A stretch of 64,000 nucleotides of DNA, from contig JASBRL010000096.1 in assembly GCA_030149475.1 (NCBI GenBank), positions 62,001 to 126,000 on the forward strand. Reading direction: 5' to 3'. Below the pieces are notes generated by a model. It ran no database searches and was not told where the DNA came from. It worked only from the letters and a program-made list of their open reading frames with translations. Position numbers and translations under genes: made by a program. Positions 18,132 through 29,182 of this stretch are shown in pieces (the stretch's first letter is position 1; the number at the start of each line of letters is the position of its first letter). The DNA is from Marinobacter sp. (GTDB taxonomy: Bacteria > Pseudomonadota > Gammaproteobacteria > Pseudomonadales > Oleiphilaceae).

Positions 18132-19379
18132 ATGGCTAAACGACGTGTTGTTATCACAGGTCTTGGCATGCTTTCCCCGCTTGGGAACGATGTTGCAACC
18201 TCCTGGGCGGGGGTCAAAGCAGGACGCAGCGGTGTTGGTCCGATCGAACGGTTTGATACCGAAGGCTACAACACCAAAATCGGTGGTGCGATCAGGGATC
18301 TTGACCTGGGCAAGTATCTGTCCCCTAAAGACGCACGCAAGATGGATGCGTTCCTGCACTACGGTCTGATCGCTGCTCAGGAAGCGGTTGAGCACAGTGG
18401 GCTGGAGCAGTTTGACGAGCTTGACCGTGAACGGGTTGGTGTGGCAATCGGGTCCGGCATTGGCGGACTGGAATTTATCGAGAAAAACGTGCTGGTCATG
18501 GCACAAAGCGGTCCCCGCAAGGTGTCACCCTTCTTCGTGCCCGCCACGGTGATCAACATGATTGCCGGTAATGTGGCCATTCGCTTTGGCTATCAGGGTC
18601 CGAACATTGCCATCACCACGGCCTGCACAACCGGTACCCACAATATCGGCTATGCCGCCCGTACCATCATGTATGGTGATGCCGATGTGATGCTCGCCGG
18701 TGGTGCTGAAATGGCGACCACGCGGACCGGTATCGCCGCCTTCGGCGCTGCCCGCGCCTTGTCCACACGCAATGACGAGCCGGAAAAGGCCAGCCGACCC
18801 TGGGACAAGGGACGGGATGGTTTTGTGCTCAGCGATGGCGCTGGCGTGCTGGTACTGGAAGACCTCGAGCACGCCCGCCGCCGGGGCGCCACCATCTACG
18901 GCGAAGTGATCGGTTTCGGCATGAGCGATGACGCCCATCACATTACCTCCCCGCCTGAAGCGGGTGAAGGGGCACAGAGAGCCATGAAAAATGCCCTGCG
19001 CGATGCCGGGGTTGAGGCGTCGGACATTGATTACATCAATGCCCACGGAACCTCAACACAGGTGGGTGATCTGGCTGAAGTGGCGGCGGTGAAGCAGGTC
19101 TTTGGCAATCATGCCTACAAACTCGCGGTCAGCAGTACCAAATCGATGACCGGCCATCTGCTGGGCGCCGCCGGGGCGGTCGAGGCCATTTTCTCGGTGC
19201 TTGCGTTGAAAGACAGCCTGTTGCCGCCCACCATTAACCTGGATGAGCCCGATGAAGGCTGTGATCTGGATTTCGTTCCTCACACCAGCCGTCAGGCGGA
19301 TCTCCGTCTGACCCTGTCGAATTCGTTTGGCTTCGGTGGCACTAACGGAACCCTGATTTTCCGTCGCTTTGAAGACTGA
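18132..19379 (+). CDS. fabF: 3-oxoacyl-ACP synthase II
   Basis: Condensing enzyme KAS II, which elongates acyl-ACP with malonyl-ACP and governs unsaturated chain length. The Cys-His-His triad is visible: Cys165 in TACTTGTHN, His in [11 protein letters not shown] and His in [12 protein letters not shown]. Glycine-rich [15 protein letters not shown] closes the protein. The ATG at 18132 gives 415 aa, close to the E. coli length, and follows AGGTGA; the track's GTG at 18120 adds four residues. pabC starts 6 bp after the stop, so translation is probably coupled. Confidence 0.96.
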   Translation: MAKRRVVITGLGMLSPLGNDVATSWAGVKAGRSGVGPIERFDTEGYNTKIGGAIRDLDLGKYLSPKDARKMDAFLHYGLIAAQEAVEHSGLEQFDELDRERVGVAIGSGIGGLEFIEKNVLVMAQSGPRKVSPFFVPATVINMIAGNVAIRFGYQGPNIAITTACTTGTHNIGYAARTIMYGDADVMLAGGAEMATTRTGIAAFGAARALSTRNDEPEKASRPWDKGRDGFVLSDGAGVLVLEDLEHARRRGATIYGEVIGFGMSDDAHHITSPPEAGEGAQRAMKNALRDAGVEASDIDYINAHGTSTQVGDLAEVAAVKQVFGNHAYKLAVSSTKSMTGHLLGAAGAVEAIFSVLALKDSLLPPTINLDEPDEGCDLDFVPHTSRQADLRLTLSNSFGFGGTNGTLIFRRFED

Positions 19380-19385
19380 ACCCCG

Positions 19386-20195
19386 ATGGTCATGCTGGTA
19401 TGGGGAGATGGTGGCCAGATTCCGACAGATGATCGCGGACTGGCCTATGGCGATGGCTTATTCGAAACGATCCGGGTAAGCCGCCATTCCCCGACACTGC
19501 GTCAGCGGCATATGCAACGTCTGCTGACGGGTGCGGCGTGCCTGAAAATTCCGCTGATGGCCTCCGATCTGGAGGCAGCGGTTAATAGCGCATTGGCGCG
19601 ATACCGGCGTGACACCGACTGGGTACTAAAGCTGATTCTTACCCGGGGCAGTGGGGGGCGAGGCTATACGCCCACGGCGACGCCTGCTCCCAGACTCATC
19701 GCCAGTGCCCATGACATGCCAACCCTGCCTGACCCGGCAGGCGTGTCGGTCTGTCTGTCCGACTGGAGTGCCCAGGTGTCAGGCCCTTTTGCCGGACTGA
19801 AAACGCTCAATCGATTGCCTCAGGTGATGGCCAGCGAAGCGATGCCAGCCGGCTGCTATGAGGCCATCATGTGCGATGAGGTCGGTCGAATGCTGGAGGG
19901 CACGCGCACTAACCTGTTCCTGCGTATCGGCGAGCGCTGGTTGACGCCCCCGGCAAGCCAACTGGCCGTGTCTGGCGTTATGCGGGCTGAAGTGATGGCA
20001 CGTCTGGCACAGCAGGGCGAACCGGTGTTTGAGCAGCCGTTGCCGACGGCACTGATGGAGCACGAGGACTGTCGTGGTCTGGTGCTGGTAAACAGTGTGG
20101 TCGGGGCGGTATCGGTGCGTCAGGTCGGAACCCTGCGGTTGCCTGTCGATGCCGGCCTTGCGACAATCACCGGCCACGCCTTTTTGATGGAATAG
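19386..20195 (+). CDS. pabC: Aminodeoxychorismate lyase
   Basis: PLP-dependent lyase that turns 4-amino-4-deoxychorismate into p-aminobenzoate and pyruvate for folate synthesis. It is a class IV aminotransferase fold protein: RGLAYGDGLFETIRV near the N terminus, the PLP-binding Lys in AGLKTLNRLPQV, and EGTRTNLFLRIG. Position between fabF and mltG matches the gammaproteobacterial order. At 269 aa it is normal length. ATG at 19386 or the second ATG two codons later may be used. Tight spacing on both sides (6 bp and 5 bp) indicates one operon. Confidence 0.94.
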   Translation: MVMLVWGDGGQIPTDDRGLAYGDGLFETIRVSRHSPTLRQRHMQRLLTGAACLKIPLMASDLEAAVNSALARYRRDTDWVLKLILTRGSGGRGYTPTATPAPRLIASAHDMPTLPDPAGVSVCLSDWSAQVSGPFAGLKTLNRLPQVMASEAMPAGCYEAIMCDEVGRMLEGTRTNLFLRIGERWLTPPASQLAVSGVMRAEVMARLAQQGEPVFEQPLPTALMEHEDCRGLVLVNSVVGAVSVRQVGTLRLPVDAGLATITGHAFLME

Positions 20196-20200
20196 TTCGT

Positions 20201-21891
<1,691 letters not shown>

Positions 21892-21976
21892 GCCGGAATA
21901 CCCCTTCCGTGCATCTGTTGGCCTGGTCTGTTTTAATAGTGTGATCAGTCTGACCGGATGTCTTTGCCCTCGTCGC

Positions 21977-22765
21977 ATGTTGAACGCACGTCTGATCAAG
22001 TTGCCCGTCGCCGCTCACCAACACCATCACGAGCATCATCAGCTTGTGGTCGGGGTCCGTGGTGAGGCGGAAATGAGCGTTGATGGCATGGGCTCACAGC
22101 TGGACACCTGGAAGGCCTGCCTGGTGCCAACGGATGCCCATCATGACTACTGCGGCGACACCAGCAACTATGTTCTGGTGATTGATCTGGATCCTTGCCT
22201 GCCCATGTTCAACAACCCGGTTCATGATGACTATGAGCTGATGGCGCCGCTGTTTGAGCGACCCCGGACCATGGATATGGACAATCGTCTGCAGAACCTG
22301 GTGCAGATCTGTGCGTCGGAATTCGCACGCTCACCGGACAATGCTGCGATGCACCGGCATTTTGCCGCGGGTATCCTGCATTGCATGTCGGAGCGACTGG
22401 TCGAGCCGGTCCGGCACCAGTTGGGTCGGGTTGGTCTTAATCCGGAAACGATCCGCCGCTACGTTATGGAAAATCTGCATCGCAAGATCACCGTCAACGA
22501 TCTTGCCAGCGTCGCCTGTCTCAGCGTCAGCCGTTTTCATGAGATATTCCGGTCGTTGACCGGCATCACGCCGCACCAGTATCTGCTTCAGGCCCGGCTG
22601 GAACAGGCCGTTCAATTGCTTACCCGTACCTCGCTGACGGTTTCCGATATCGGCTTCCGGACCGGTTTCTCAAGCCAGAGTGCCCTCACCAATGCCCTTC
22701 GCAAGCATCGTGGAATTACCCCTTCGGCACTTCGCAGCGCGGAGCTCGCGATGCAGCCGGAGTAG
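21977..22765 (+). CDS. AraC-family transcriptional regulator with cupin sensor
   Basis: About 262 aa. The N-terminal part is a cupin-like sensor with an unusual His cluster (AAHQHHHEHHQLVVGVRGEAEM), typical of AraC proteins that bind small ligands or metals. The C-terminal 100 residues carry the two helix-turn-helix motifs (ITVNDLASVACLSVSRFHEIFRSLTGITPHQYLLQARLEQA, then VSDIGFRTGFSSQSALTNALRKHRGITPSALR). The ATG at 21977 places the sensor at the N terminus; the track's GTG at 21941 is an alternative. Neither has a clear ribosome site. It lies 207 bp before a TRAP receptor gene in the same direction and likely controls it; that is inference from proximity. Confidence 0.87.
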   Translation: MLNARLIKLPVAAHQHHHEHHQLVVGVRGEAEMSVDGMGSQLDTWKACLVPTDAHHDYCGDTSNYVLVIDLDPCLPMFNNPVHDDYELMAPLFERPRTMDMDNRLQNLVQICASEFARSPDNAAMHRHFAAGILHCMSERLVEPVRHQLGRVGLNPETIRRYVMENLHRKITVNDLASVACLSVSRFHEIFRSLTGITPHQYLLQARLEQAVQLLTRTSLTVSDIGFRTGFSSQSALTNALRKHRGITPSALRSAELAMQPE

Positions 22766-22972
22766 CTGCTGTCGCCCACGAAAAAGAAGGTATTCATGGT
22801 CGGCGCAAGCAGGGTTATGGAGCCGGCGTATCGCTCGGCTCCGGGCGAAGTTTTTGTCCTGGTGGCGTGGATGGAGCATGGCGAAAGGCGGCTTTACCCG
22901 CTATGCTCTCAGGCACGTGTTCGTGCGTTCTAAACAATAACAACTGGCCCATATCGGGCAGGAGAGCAGATA

Positions 22973-23980
22973 ATGATCAGAAATGGCTTTGTCAAAGCAA
23001 CGGTAGGATTGGTTGCCGCAACCCTGTTAAGTCTGTCCGCAGGCGTGCAGGCGAAAGGCAACTACGTCATGGGCACAGCGACCACCGGTGGCACCTATTA
23101 TCCGGTCGGGGTTGCCCTGTCGACGCTGATCAAGGTGAGGCTGGAGCCGAAGACGCATATTTCCCTGTCCGCAATCAGTTCGGCCGGCTCCGGCGAAAAT
23201 CTCAAGCTGATGGACGAAGACCAGATCCAGTTCGGTATTCTGCAGGGGCTTTATGGAGCCTGGGCCTGGAAAGGCACCGGACCCGTGCCCAAGGCCTACA
23301 AGAATCTCCGCTCCGTTTCCATGTTGTGGCAGAACGTCGAGCATTTCGTGGTGCGCAACAGCATCGTCAAGACCGGCACCATGGCCGACATGACCAATCT
23401 TTATGACCACAGCTTTTCAATTGGTGCCCGGAATTCCGGAACTGAGGGGTCTGGCCGTTATATTTTGGGCCAGTTGGGAATTGATCTGGACAAAATGGAT
23501 CTGGCCTATCTAGGCTATGGTCCCAGTGCCGATGCCCTGCAAAATGGAAATATTGATGGCATGAACATACCTGCCGGGGTGCCCGCTTCCGCGGTGACCC
23601 GCGCCTATGCCAACCTGGGCAAGGAGATCACCACCCTGAATGTCACTGCCGACGAGCTGACCAGGATCAACAGTGAGTTTGAACTCTGGACCCCTTACGA
23701 CATTCCGGCGGATACCTATCCCAATCAGTCCAAGGTGATTCATACCATCGCCCAGCCCAATATTCTGGCCGTAAGAGCCGATGTGCCGGAGGAAGATGTT
23801 TATCAGATTACTAAAACCATGTATGAAAACCTGCCGTTTCTGAATAACATCCACCCGGCCACCAAGGCCATGGCGCTGGAAAAGGCCATTGCCGGTTTAC
23901 CGATGCCGCTACACCCGGGGGCCGCACGCTTCTATCGCGAGCAGGGCCTGAAAATTCCCGACCGGCTGATCGCCAGGTAA
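22973..23980 (+). CDS. TAXI-family TRAP transporter solute-binding protein
   Basis: Periplasmic receptor of a TRAP uptake system. A signal peptide ends at AGVQA-KG. The mature protein opens with the TAXI signature GTATTGGTYYPVGVALSTL and contains the ISAISSAGSGENLKLMDEDQIQFGILQG and SIGARNSGTEGSGRYILGQLG segments. At 335 aa it is normal for the family. GGAGAGCAGATA precedes the ATG. TAXI receptors typically take up dicarboxylates, glutamate or related anions, but the ligand cannot be read here. The fused permease follows, giving a complete transporter. Confidence 0.93.
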   Translation: MIRNGFVKATVGLVAATLLSLSAGVQAKGNYVMGTATTGGTYYPVGVALSTLIKVRLEPKTHISLSAISSAGSGENLKLMDEDQIQFGILQGLYGAWAWKGTGPVPKAYKNLRSVSMLWQNVEHFVVRNSIVKTGTMADMTNLYDHSFSIGARNSGTEGSGRYILGQLGIDLDKMDLAYLGYGPSADALQNGNIDGMNIPAGVPASAVTRAYANLGKEITTLNVTADELTRINSEFELWTPYDIPADTYPNQSKVIHTIAQPNILAVRADVPEEDVYQITKTMYENLPFLNNIHPATKAMALEKAIAGLPMPLHPGAARFYREQGLKIPDRLIAR

Positions 23981-24077
23981 TCCGGTTTACCGTTGTTATT
24001 GCAGCCGGCTTCGGTCGGCTGTCGTTTATCCATCCCGGCACTGCCGTCCCGTGGTGCCATTGTCACAGGGGCTCATC

Positions 24078-26249
24078 GTGAGTCAGTCAGACCCGTCCAT
24101 CCATGGTGATGATGAATTGCCGGGTGCACTCGACAATATCCGTGATGAGGATGCCGCAGAGGCTCATGAGCGCCTCGATCATCCGGTTATTGGTCGCTGT
24201 ATTTTTGGCCTTGCGCTGGTGATCGCAGTCGTTCATTTGTATTTCAACAGCGTGTCGACGCTGTCGGAGTTATGGACCTCGGGGTTGCACTTCGGGCTGT
24301 TTGGCCTGCTTTGTGCGTTGACCATCCCCATGGTACGCGTGTCCCGCCCAGGAACCCGGAAGCTGGTGTTCTGGATTGACCTGGCGCTGGGACTGGCGGC
24401 GCTGGGTAGTGCGTTTTATCTGATCGGCTTTGAGGATGCGCTCTATGCCCGTGGTGTGAACTTTTCCACCGGCGATTGGGTGGTGTCCATCACGGCGGTT
24501 GTGCTGGTGCTGGAGTTCGCCCGCCGGACCACGGGCTGGTTTATTCCGGTATTGTGTATCGTCTCACTCAGTTATGTTGCCTGGTGGGGGCAGTACGTGG
24601 ACGGGCTGTTCAATTTCCCTGGCCTGACCTGGGAAACAGTGCTGTTCCGCTCCTTCATGGGCGGTCAGGGCATGCTCGGTTCGATCGCCAGGATTTCCTG
24701 GACCTACGTGTTCATGTTTATTCTGTTCGGGGCCTTTCTGGTCAAGTCCGGTGCCGGTGATTTTATCGTTGCTCTGGCCCGCTGTGCGGCGGGTCGATTC
24801 GTGGGTGGGCCGGGTTTTGTCGCGGTGTTTGCTTCCGGATTGATGGGTTCCGTGTCGGGTTCCAGCGTAGCCAATACGGTGTCGACGGGCGTTATTACCA
24901 TTCCGCTGATGCGCAAGGCAGGGTTTCCCGCGCAATTTGCAGCCGGCGTTGAGGCCGCAGCGTCAACGGGCGGACAGTTGATGCCGCCGGTGATGGGCGC
25001 GGGGGCTTTTATCATGGCCTCGTACACGCAGGTGTCCTACCTCACCATCATTGGCGTCGCGGCTCTGCCCGCACTCATGTACTTTCTGTCAGTGGCGATG
25101 TTTGTGCGCGTTGAGGCCAAGCGTAGCTATGCGGTCCAACTGGATGATGAATCCACGCCGTCCCTGAAAGAGGTGCTGAAAGGTGGCTGGCACTATCTGT
25201 TGCCGCTGATCATGCTGGTGGCTGCACTGATCTACGGTTTCACGCCGACTTATGCTGCCGGTATCGCCATACTGTCCGTGGTGGTGGCCTCGTGGCTATC
25301 CGCCAGTCCAATGGGTCTCAAAGGGATCCTCGAGGCGCTGGTTCAGGGTACCCGGAATACCGTCACCACGGCGATTCTGCTGATTACCGTCGGGCTGATT
25401 GTAAACGTCGTTTCAACCACCGGCATTGGCAACACCTTTTCATTGATGATCACAGACTGGGCCGGGGGCAGCCTGATGATCACGCTGGTGCTCGTGGCCC
25501 TGGCCTCCCTGATTCTGGGCATGGGCTTGCCGGTCACCGCCGCCTACATTGTCCTGGCGACCCTGTCGGCGCCGGCGATCTACAATCTGATTGCCCAGTC
25601 CCAACTGCTGGATCTGCTGACCACGGGCCAGTTACCCCAGCAGGCCCAGGCGATTTTCATGCTGGCCGCACCGGACAAGGTGGACTTGCTCAGCGGCCCG
25701 ATGGACCTGTCGACGGCACAACAGTTGCTGGCGGTGGTCCCGGAGTCGTTCAGTTCCCAACTGATGGAGCAGGCGTTGTCGCCCCATGCGATCACGATGG
25801 CTCTCGTTTCTGCACACATGATTATTTTCTGGCTGTCCCAGGATTCAAATGTCACGCCACCGGTCTGCCTGACCGCCTTTGCGGCAGCGGCGATCGCCAA
25901 TACGCCACCCATGCGGACCGGGCTGACTGCCTGGAAAATTGCCAAGGGCCTTTATATTGTGCCCTTGCTGTTCGCCTACTCACCGCTGATTTCGGGTGAT
26001 GTTACCGAAATGATGCGGGTATTCGTGTTCGGGCTGTTCGGTATTTACGCCATTATTGCGGCGCTTGAGGGCTATCTCGAGCATCCGTTGGCCTGGTGGC
26101 TACGACTGGTGATGCTGGTGGTGGGCGGCCTGATGCTCTGGCCCCACGACAGCCTCTTGCTCGATGCAGGCGGTCTGATCTGTTTCCTGGCGTTGCTGGT
26201 GTGGAGCAGTCGCAAGAGCAGAGCTTCTGAGCCAGTTGCCGCAGTGTGA
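24078..26249 (+). CDS. TRAP transporter fused permease (DctQ-DctM type)
   Basis: The membrane part of the TAXI TRAP system: small 4-helix and large 12-helix subunits fused in one 723-aa chain, as is normal for TAXI systems. A hydrophilic N-terminal segment precedes the first helix (GRCIFGLALVIAVVHLYF). The permease core has the family blocks FASGLMGSVSGSSVANTVSTG, GVEAAASTGGQLMPPVMGAGAFIMA and LGMGLPVTAAYIVLATLSAPA. An insertion with LLDLLTTGQLPQQ and a repeated helical hairpin follows. GTG at 24078 has AGGGG 7 nt upstream and is preferred to the GTG at 24051. It uses sodium-driven symport in known members. Confidence 0.93.
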   Translation: MSQSDPSIHGDDELPGALDNIRDEDAAEAHERLDHPVIGRCIFGLALVIAVVHLYFNSVSTLSELWTSGLHFGLFGLLCALTIPMVRVSRPGTRKLVFWIDLALGLAALGSAFYLIGFEDALYARGVNFSTGDWVVSITAVVLVLEFARRTTGWFIPVLCIVSLSYVAWWGQYVDGLFNFPGLTWETVLFRSFMGGQGMLGSIARISWTYVFMFILFGAFLVKSGAGDFIVALARCAAGRFVGGPGFVAVFASGLMGSVSGSSVANTVSTGVITIPLMRKAGFPAQFAAGVEAAASTGGQLMPPVMGAGAFIMASYTQVSYLTIIGVAALPALMYFLSVAMFVRVEAKRSYAVQLDDESTPSLKEVLKGGWHYLLPLIMLVAALIYGFTPTYAAGIAILSVVVASWLSASPMGLKGILEALVQGTRNTVTTAILLITVGLIVNVVSTTGIGNTFSLMITDWAGGSLMITLVLVALASLILGMGLPVTAAYIVLATLSAPAIYNLIAQSQLLDLLTTGQLPQQAQAIFMLAAPDKVDLLSGPMDLSTAQQLLAVVPESFSSQLMEQALSPHAITMALVSAHMIIFWLSQDSNVTPPVCLTAFAAAAIANTPPMRTGLTAWKIAKGLYIVPLLFAYSPLISGDVTEMMRVFVFGLFGIYAIIAALEGYLEHPLAWWLRLVMLVVGGLMLWPHDSLLLDAGGLICFLALLVWSSRKSRASEPVAAV

Positions 26250-26276
26250 TCAACCTCTGACGTCCGGATCTGATTC

Positions 26277-27023
26277 ATGACACTTGTCGATGTCGCTGCT
26301 CTGGTGTTTCTGGGTGGGGTGGCTGGTTTTATCAACGTGTTGTCGGCGGGTGGCTCCATGCTGACCCTGCCGCTACTGATTTTTCTCGGGCTCCCACCGC
26401 AGGTTGCCAATGGGACCAACCGGGTCGCCATCACCCTGCAGAGCGTCACGGCGGTGGGCAGTTTCCTGAAGGGCGGCCACGGAAATCTGGGTATCAGCCT
26501 TCGACTGGCGGTGCCGGCGATCATCGGTTCGCTGGTTGGCGCCTGGCTTGCGACCAGGGTGTCCAAAGAGGCGTTCGAATTTGTGCTGGTAGCGGCCATG
26601 ATCATGGCCTCATTCTTCATGATCTTGCCGACGCCCACGTTGGATACCCGCCCCTTGACCCCGGACCGGTTAGGGCCGGTCATCTACCTGGCGATGTTCA
26701 TGATCGGTGTTTACGGTGGTTTTATTCAGGTGGGTGTGGGTGCACTGTTCATCGTGGTTCTGTACCGGATGCTCAGAATTGATCTGCGTCAGGTCAATGT
26801 CTTCAAAGTGGCCATCGTACTGCTGTACACACTGCCGGCCCTGCTGATTTTCGCGCTGAACGGACAGGTTCGGTGGGGCGTGGGGTTGATGCTCGCTGCC
26901 GGCAACATCAGCGGTGCTTTCCTGGCGGTTAAAGTGAACATGAGCACCCGCGGTGCCCAGTGGGTGAAATGGATTACCCTGGTGATGGTGGCGGCGATTC
27001 TGGTGCGGTTGATCGTATACTGA
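26277..27023 (+). CDS. TauE/SafE family permease
   Basis: A 248-aa membrane protein with about seven to eight helices and the TauE/SafE repeat: GFINVLSAGGSMLTLPLLIFLGLPPQVANGTNRVA in the first half and GVYGGFIQVGVGALFIVVLYRML in the second. Family members export sulfite, sulfoacetate or other organic anions, and some are importers. It begins 27 bp after the TRAP permease stop in the same direction, so joint expression is likely. A role in exporting a product of the TRAP substrate is attractive but unproven. Confidence 0.9.
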   Translation: MTLVDVAALVFLGGVAGFINVLSAGGSMLTLPLLIFLGLPPQVANGTNRVAITLQSVTAVGSFLKGGHGNLGISLRLAVPAIIGSLVGAWLATRVSKEAFEFVLVAAMIMASFFMILPTPTLDTRPLTPDRLGPVIYLAMFMIGVYGGFIQVGVGALFIVVLYRMLRIDLRQVNVFKVAIVLLYTLPALLIFALNGQVRWGVGLMLAAGNISGAFLAVKVNMSTRGAQWVKWITLVMVAAILVRLIVY

Positions 27024-27029
27024 AAGCAG

Positions 27030-27245
27030 TTACCTCAGCGTGCCCAGCCTCTGCAATGCAGCCTGCAGTTCTGGCTCGCTGATGGTCACATACTCCAGTA
27101 CCCGACCATAGAGCATCGCTGTTGGCACTGAGCGGCCATTCTGTTCGAGTTCGATTTCCCGCAACACAAAGAGCACGATCCGGTCGAGTCGTGTCAGACC
27201 GTCATGCACATCAGGAACGCTGTTGATCGGATCGCGCGGGTCCAT
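27030..27245 (-). CDS. Small protein of unknown function downstream of putP
   Basis: A 71-aa ORF, MDPRDPINSVPDVHDGLTRL onward, with regular helix-like composition and a TISEPELQAALQRLGTLR ending that suggests a small winged-helix-like or helical protein. It is transcribed with putP, 90 bp downstream of it, and converges with the TauE gene by a 6-bp gap. It has no cysteines, signal peptide or membrane helix. The ribosome site is weak. I judge it real because of its protein-like composition and fit into the gap, but I do not recognise a family. Confidence 0.6.
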   Translation of the reverse strand: MDPRDPINSVPDVHDGLTRLDRIVLFVLREIELEQNGRSVPTAMLYGRVLEYVTISEPELQAALQRLGTLR

Positions 27246-27335
27246 ACAGGCTGTGTCGATACATCTGTGTGATGAAGCCGGGCACTCAGCCCGGCAGGCG
27301 ACTGGCGCTGTACCGGGCTGAAGCAGACCAGGGTG

Positions 27336-28826
27336 TTACGCTTCAATCGGCCGGAATTCGCCGGTTGACTCGGTTGCCAGACTGACGACGTAGATTGCAA
27401 GCCAGGCCACAATGAAGCCGGGAATGATCTCATAGACACCAGGGCCACCCATAAAGCTGCGGTCCCAGCCCAGTGAGAACCAGATAATGACAGTTATTGC
27501 CCCGGCAACCAGGCCTGCGACAGCCCCGCTGCCGGACATGCGCTTCCAGGTCAGGGACAGAATCATCAGGGGGCCGAATGCCGCTCCGAACCCTGCCCAG
27601 GCATGACTGACCAGAGCCAGAACCTTCGAATTGGGGTCGCCCGCGATAATGGCCGCAACGATGCCCACCAGCAATACGCTGAGTCGTCCGATCATTACAC
27701 TTTCCTTATCAGTGGCCTCCTTGCGCAGGAACAGTCGATAAAAGTCTTCTGTCAGCGAAGAGGACGACACCAGCAACTGACTGGAAATGGTACTCATGAT
27801 CGCAGCGAGCAGAGCCGCATAGAGGAAGCCGGTGACCAGGGGGTTGAACAGCAGGTCGGCCAGGACAATAAAGATGGTCTCGGGATCAGCCACATCCAGA
27901 CCGTTGCGCACGGCATAGGCGCGGCCGAACACCCCCAGCGCGACCGCACCCACCAGTGAGATCAGCATCCAGGACATACCGATGTTCCGGGCCTTCGGCA
28001 CCTCCTCAACGGAGCGGACAGCCATGAACCGCACGATAATATGGGGCTGGCCGAAATAGCCGAGGCCCCAGGTGACCGCCGAGAGAAACCCGATAAACGT
28101 CAGTCCGTGCGTCCATGACAGAAAGTTGGGGTCAACCTGGGAGAGTGTTTCCGATGCCTGTGACAAGCCACCGCCGCCACTGCCGAAGAGGACGACAATG
28201 GGCATGATGACCAGAGCCAGCATCATGATGACACCCTGACAGAAGTCGGTGAGACTGACGGCAAGAAAACCGCCGACCACGGTATACGTCAACACGATGA
28301 TCAGGGTGAGCCAGACACCGGCAGAATAGTCAGTGAGCCCCCCGATATTAATCAGTCCCCCGAACGCGCTGGTAAACAGTTTGCCGCCAGCTACCAGTCC
28401 TGAGGCGGTGTAGACTGCAAAGAAAATGACAATAATCACTGCTGATACGGTTCTCAGCGCCATGGCCCTGGTGGGAAAGCGATTGGCCAGGAATTCCGGA
28501 ATCGTCAGGCTGTTATCGTAGCGCTCGGTCTGCTCACGCAGCCGCGGTGCCACTACAATCCAGTTCACCAGCGCGCCGACCAGCAGGCCGATCCCGATCC
28601 ATGCCTGGGCCAGACCGGACGCAAAAAGTGCGCCGGGCAGTCCCAGCAGCAGCCAGCCACTCATGTCTGAGGCACCGGCTGACAGCGCCGCAACCGCAGG
28701 GTTCAGATTGCGGCCGCCGAGCATGTACTCTTCAGATGATGAAGTCGATTTCCGCCAGGCATAGAAGCCGATGGCGAGCATTAGGAAAAAGTAAAGAAGT
28801 AGGCTGATCCAAACGCCAATTGCCAT
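27336..28826 (-). CDS. putP: Sodium/proline symporter PutP
   Basis: A 496-aa member of the solute:sodium symporter family with 13 expected helices. It opens with IGFYAWRKSTSSSEEYMLGGRNLNPAVAALSAGASDMSGWLLLGLPGAL, which includes the sodium and proline site residues known from E. coli PutP (Asp55 and Ser57 equivalents in the SAGASDMSGW stretch), and contains the SSSSLTEDFYRLFLRK motif of the family. A strong GGAGGAAG precedes the ATG. putA is not next to it in this window. Two TTGTAATGTT repeats lie upstream and may take part in control. Proline is also an osmolyte, which fits a marine lifestyle. Confidence 0.95.
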   Translation of the reverse strand: MAIGVWISLLLYFFLMLAIGFYAWRKSTSSSEEYMLGGRNLNPAVAALSAGASDMSGWLLLGLPGALFASGLAQAWIGIGLLVGALVNWIVVAPRLREQTERYDNSLTIPEFLANRFPTRAMALRTVSAVIIVIFFAVYTASGLVAGGKLFTSAFGGLINIGGLTDYSAGVWLTLIIVLTYTVVGGFLAVSLTDFCQGVIMMLALVIMPIVVLFGSGGGGLSQASETLSQVDPNFLSWTHGLTFIGFLSAVTWGLGYFGQPHIIVRFMAVRSVEEVPKARNIGMSWMLISLVGAVALGVFGRAYAVRNGLDVADPETIFIVLADLLFNPLVTGFLYAALLAAIMSTISSQLLVSSSSLTEDFYRLFLRKEATDKESVMIGRLSVLLVGIVAAIIAGDPNSKVLALVSHAWAGFGAAFGPLMILSLTWKRMSGSGAVAGLVAGAITVIIWFSLGWDRSFMGGPGVYEIIPGFIVAWLAIYVVSLATESTGEFRPIEA

Positions 28827-28867
28827 GAGCTTCCTCCGATTTTCGGGATCGGGAGACTCCGATCTGT

Positions 28868-28902
28868 TTGTAATGTTACGTGCGACAGGTACTTGTAATG
28901 TT
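28868..28902. repeat. Direct repeat TTGTAATGTT upstream of putP
   Basis: TTGTAATGTT occurs at 28868-28877 and again at 28893-28902, 25 bp apart from start to start. Both copies lie in the 5' region of putP. Spacing of about 2.5 helical turns means they are not on the same DNA face. The rest of the 356-bp putP-acnB gap shows no gene. Confidence 0.7.
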
Positions 28903-29130
28903 TGCCCCAGGCCCTAAAACCACAACCCTGACAAGTCGTTTCGCGTTTACTCGGGTAACCGTTCAGCGACATTCAACAAAGTCCAGTTGCCTGTAAAAGA
29001 GTAGTTCATGGATAACGGACTGGCCATGTAATCATTCGACTCTTATAGTCAGGCAATGCCTGGCCGGCAGGAGCAGGGCGGGTGAAGGGCAGGGCCTCCG
29101 TCCGGAAATGATCAGCGCTTCCTGGATATG

Positions 29131-29150
29131 CGCCAGCCCGAGGGCTGGCG
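29131..29150 (-). terminator. Hairpin after acnB
   Basis: CGCCAGCCC and GGGCTGGCG form a perfect 9-bp stem with only a 2-nt gap, 33 bp past the acnB stop. The T tract on the minus strand is absent, so it may be a stabilising 3' hairpin instead of a pure intrinsic terminator. Confidence 0.5.
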
Positions 29151-29182
29151 TTTCAAAGCCGATCAAACCGTCAGGGAGCGGT

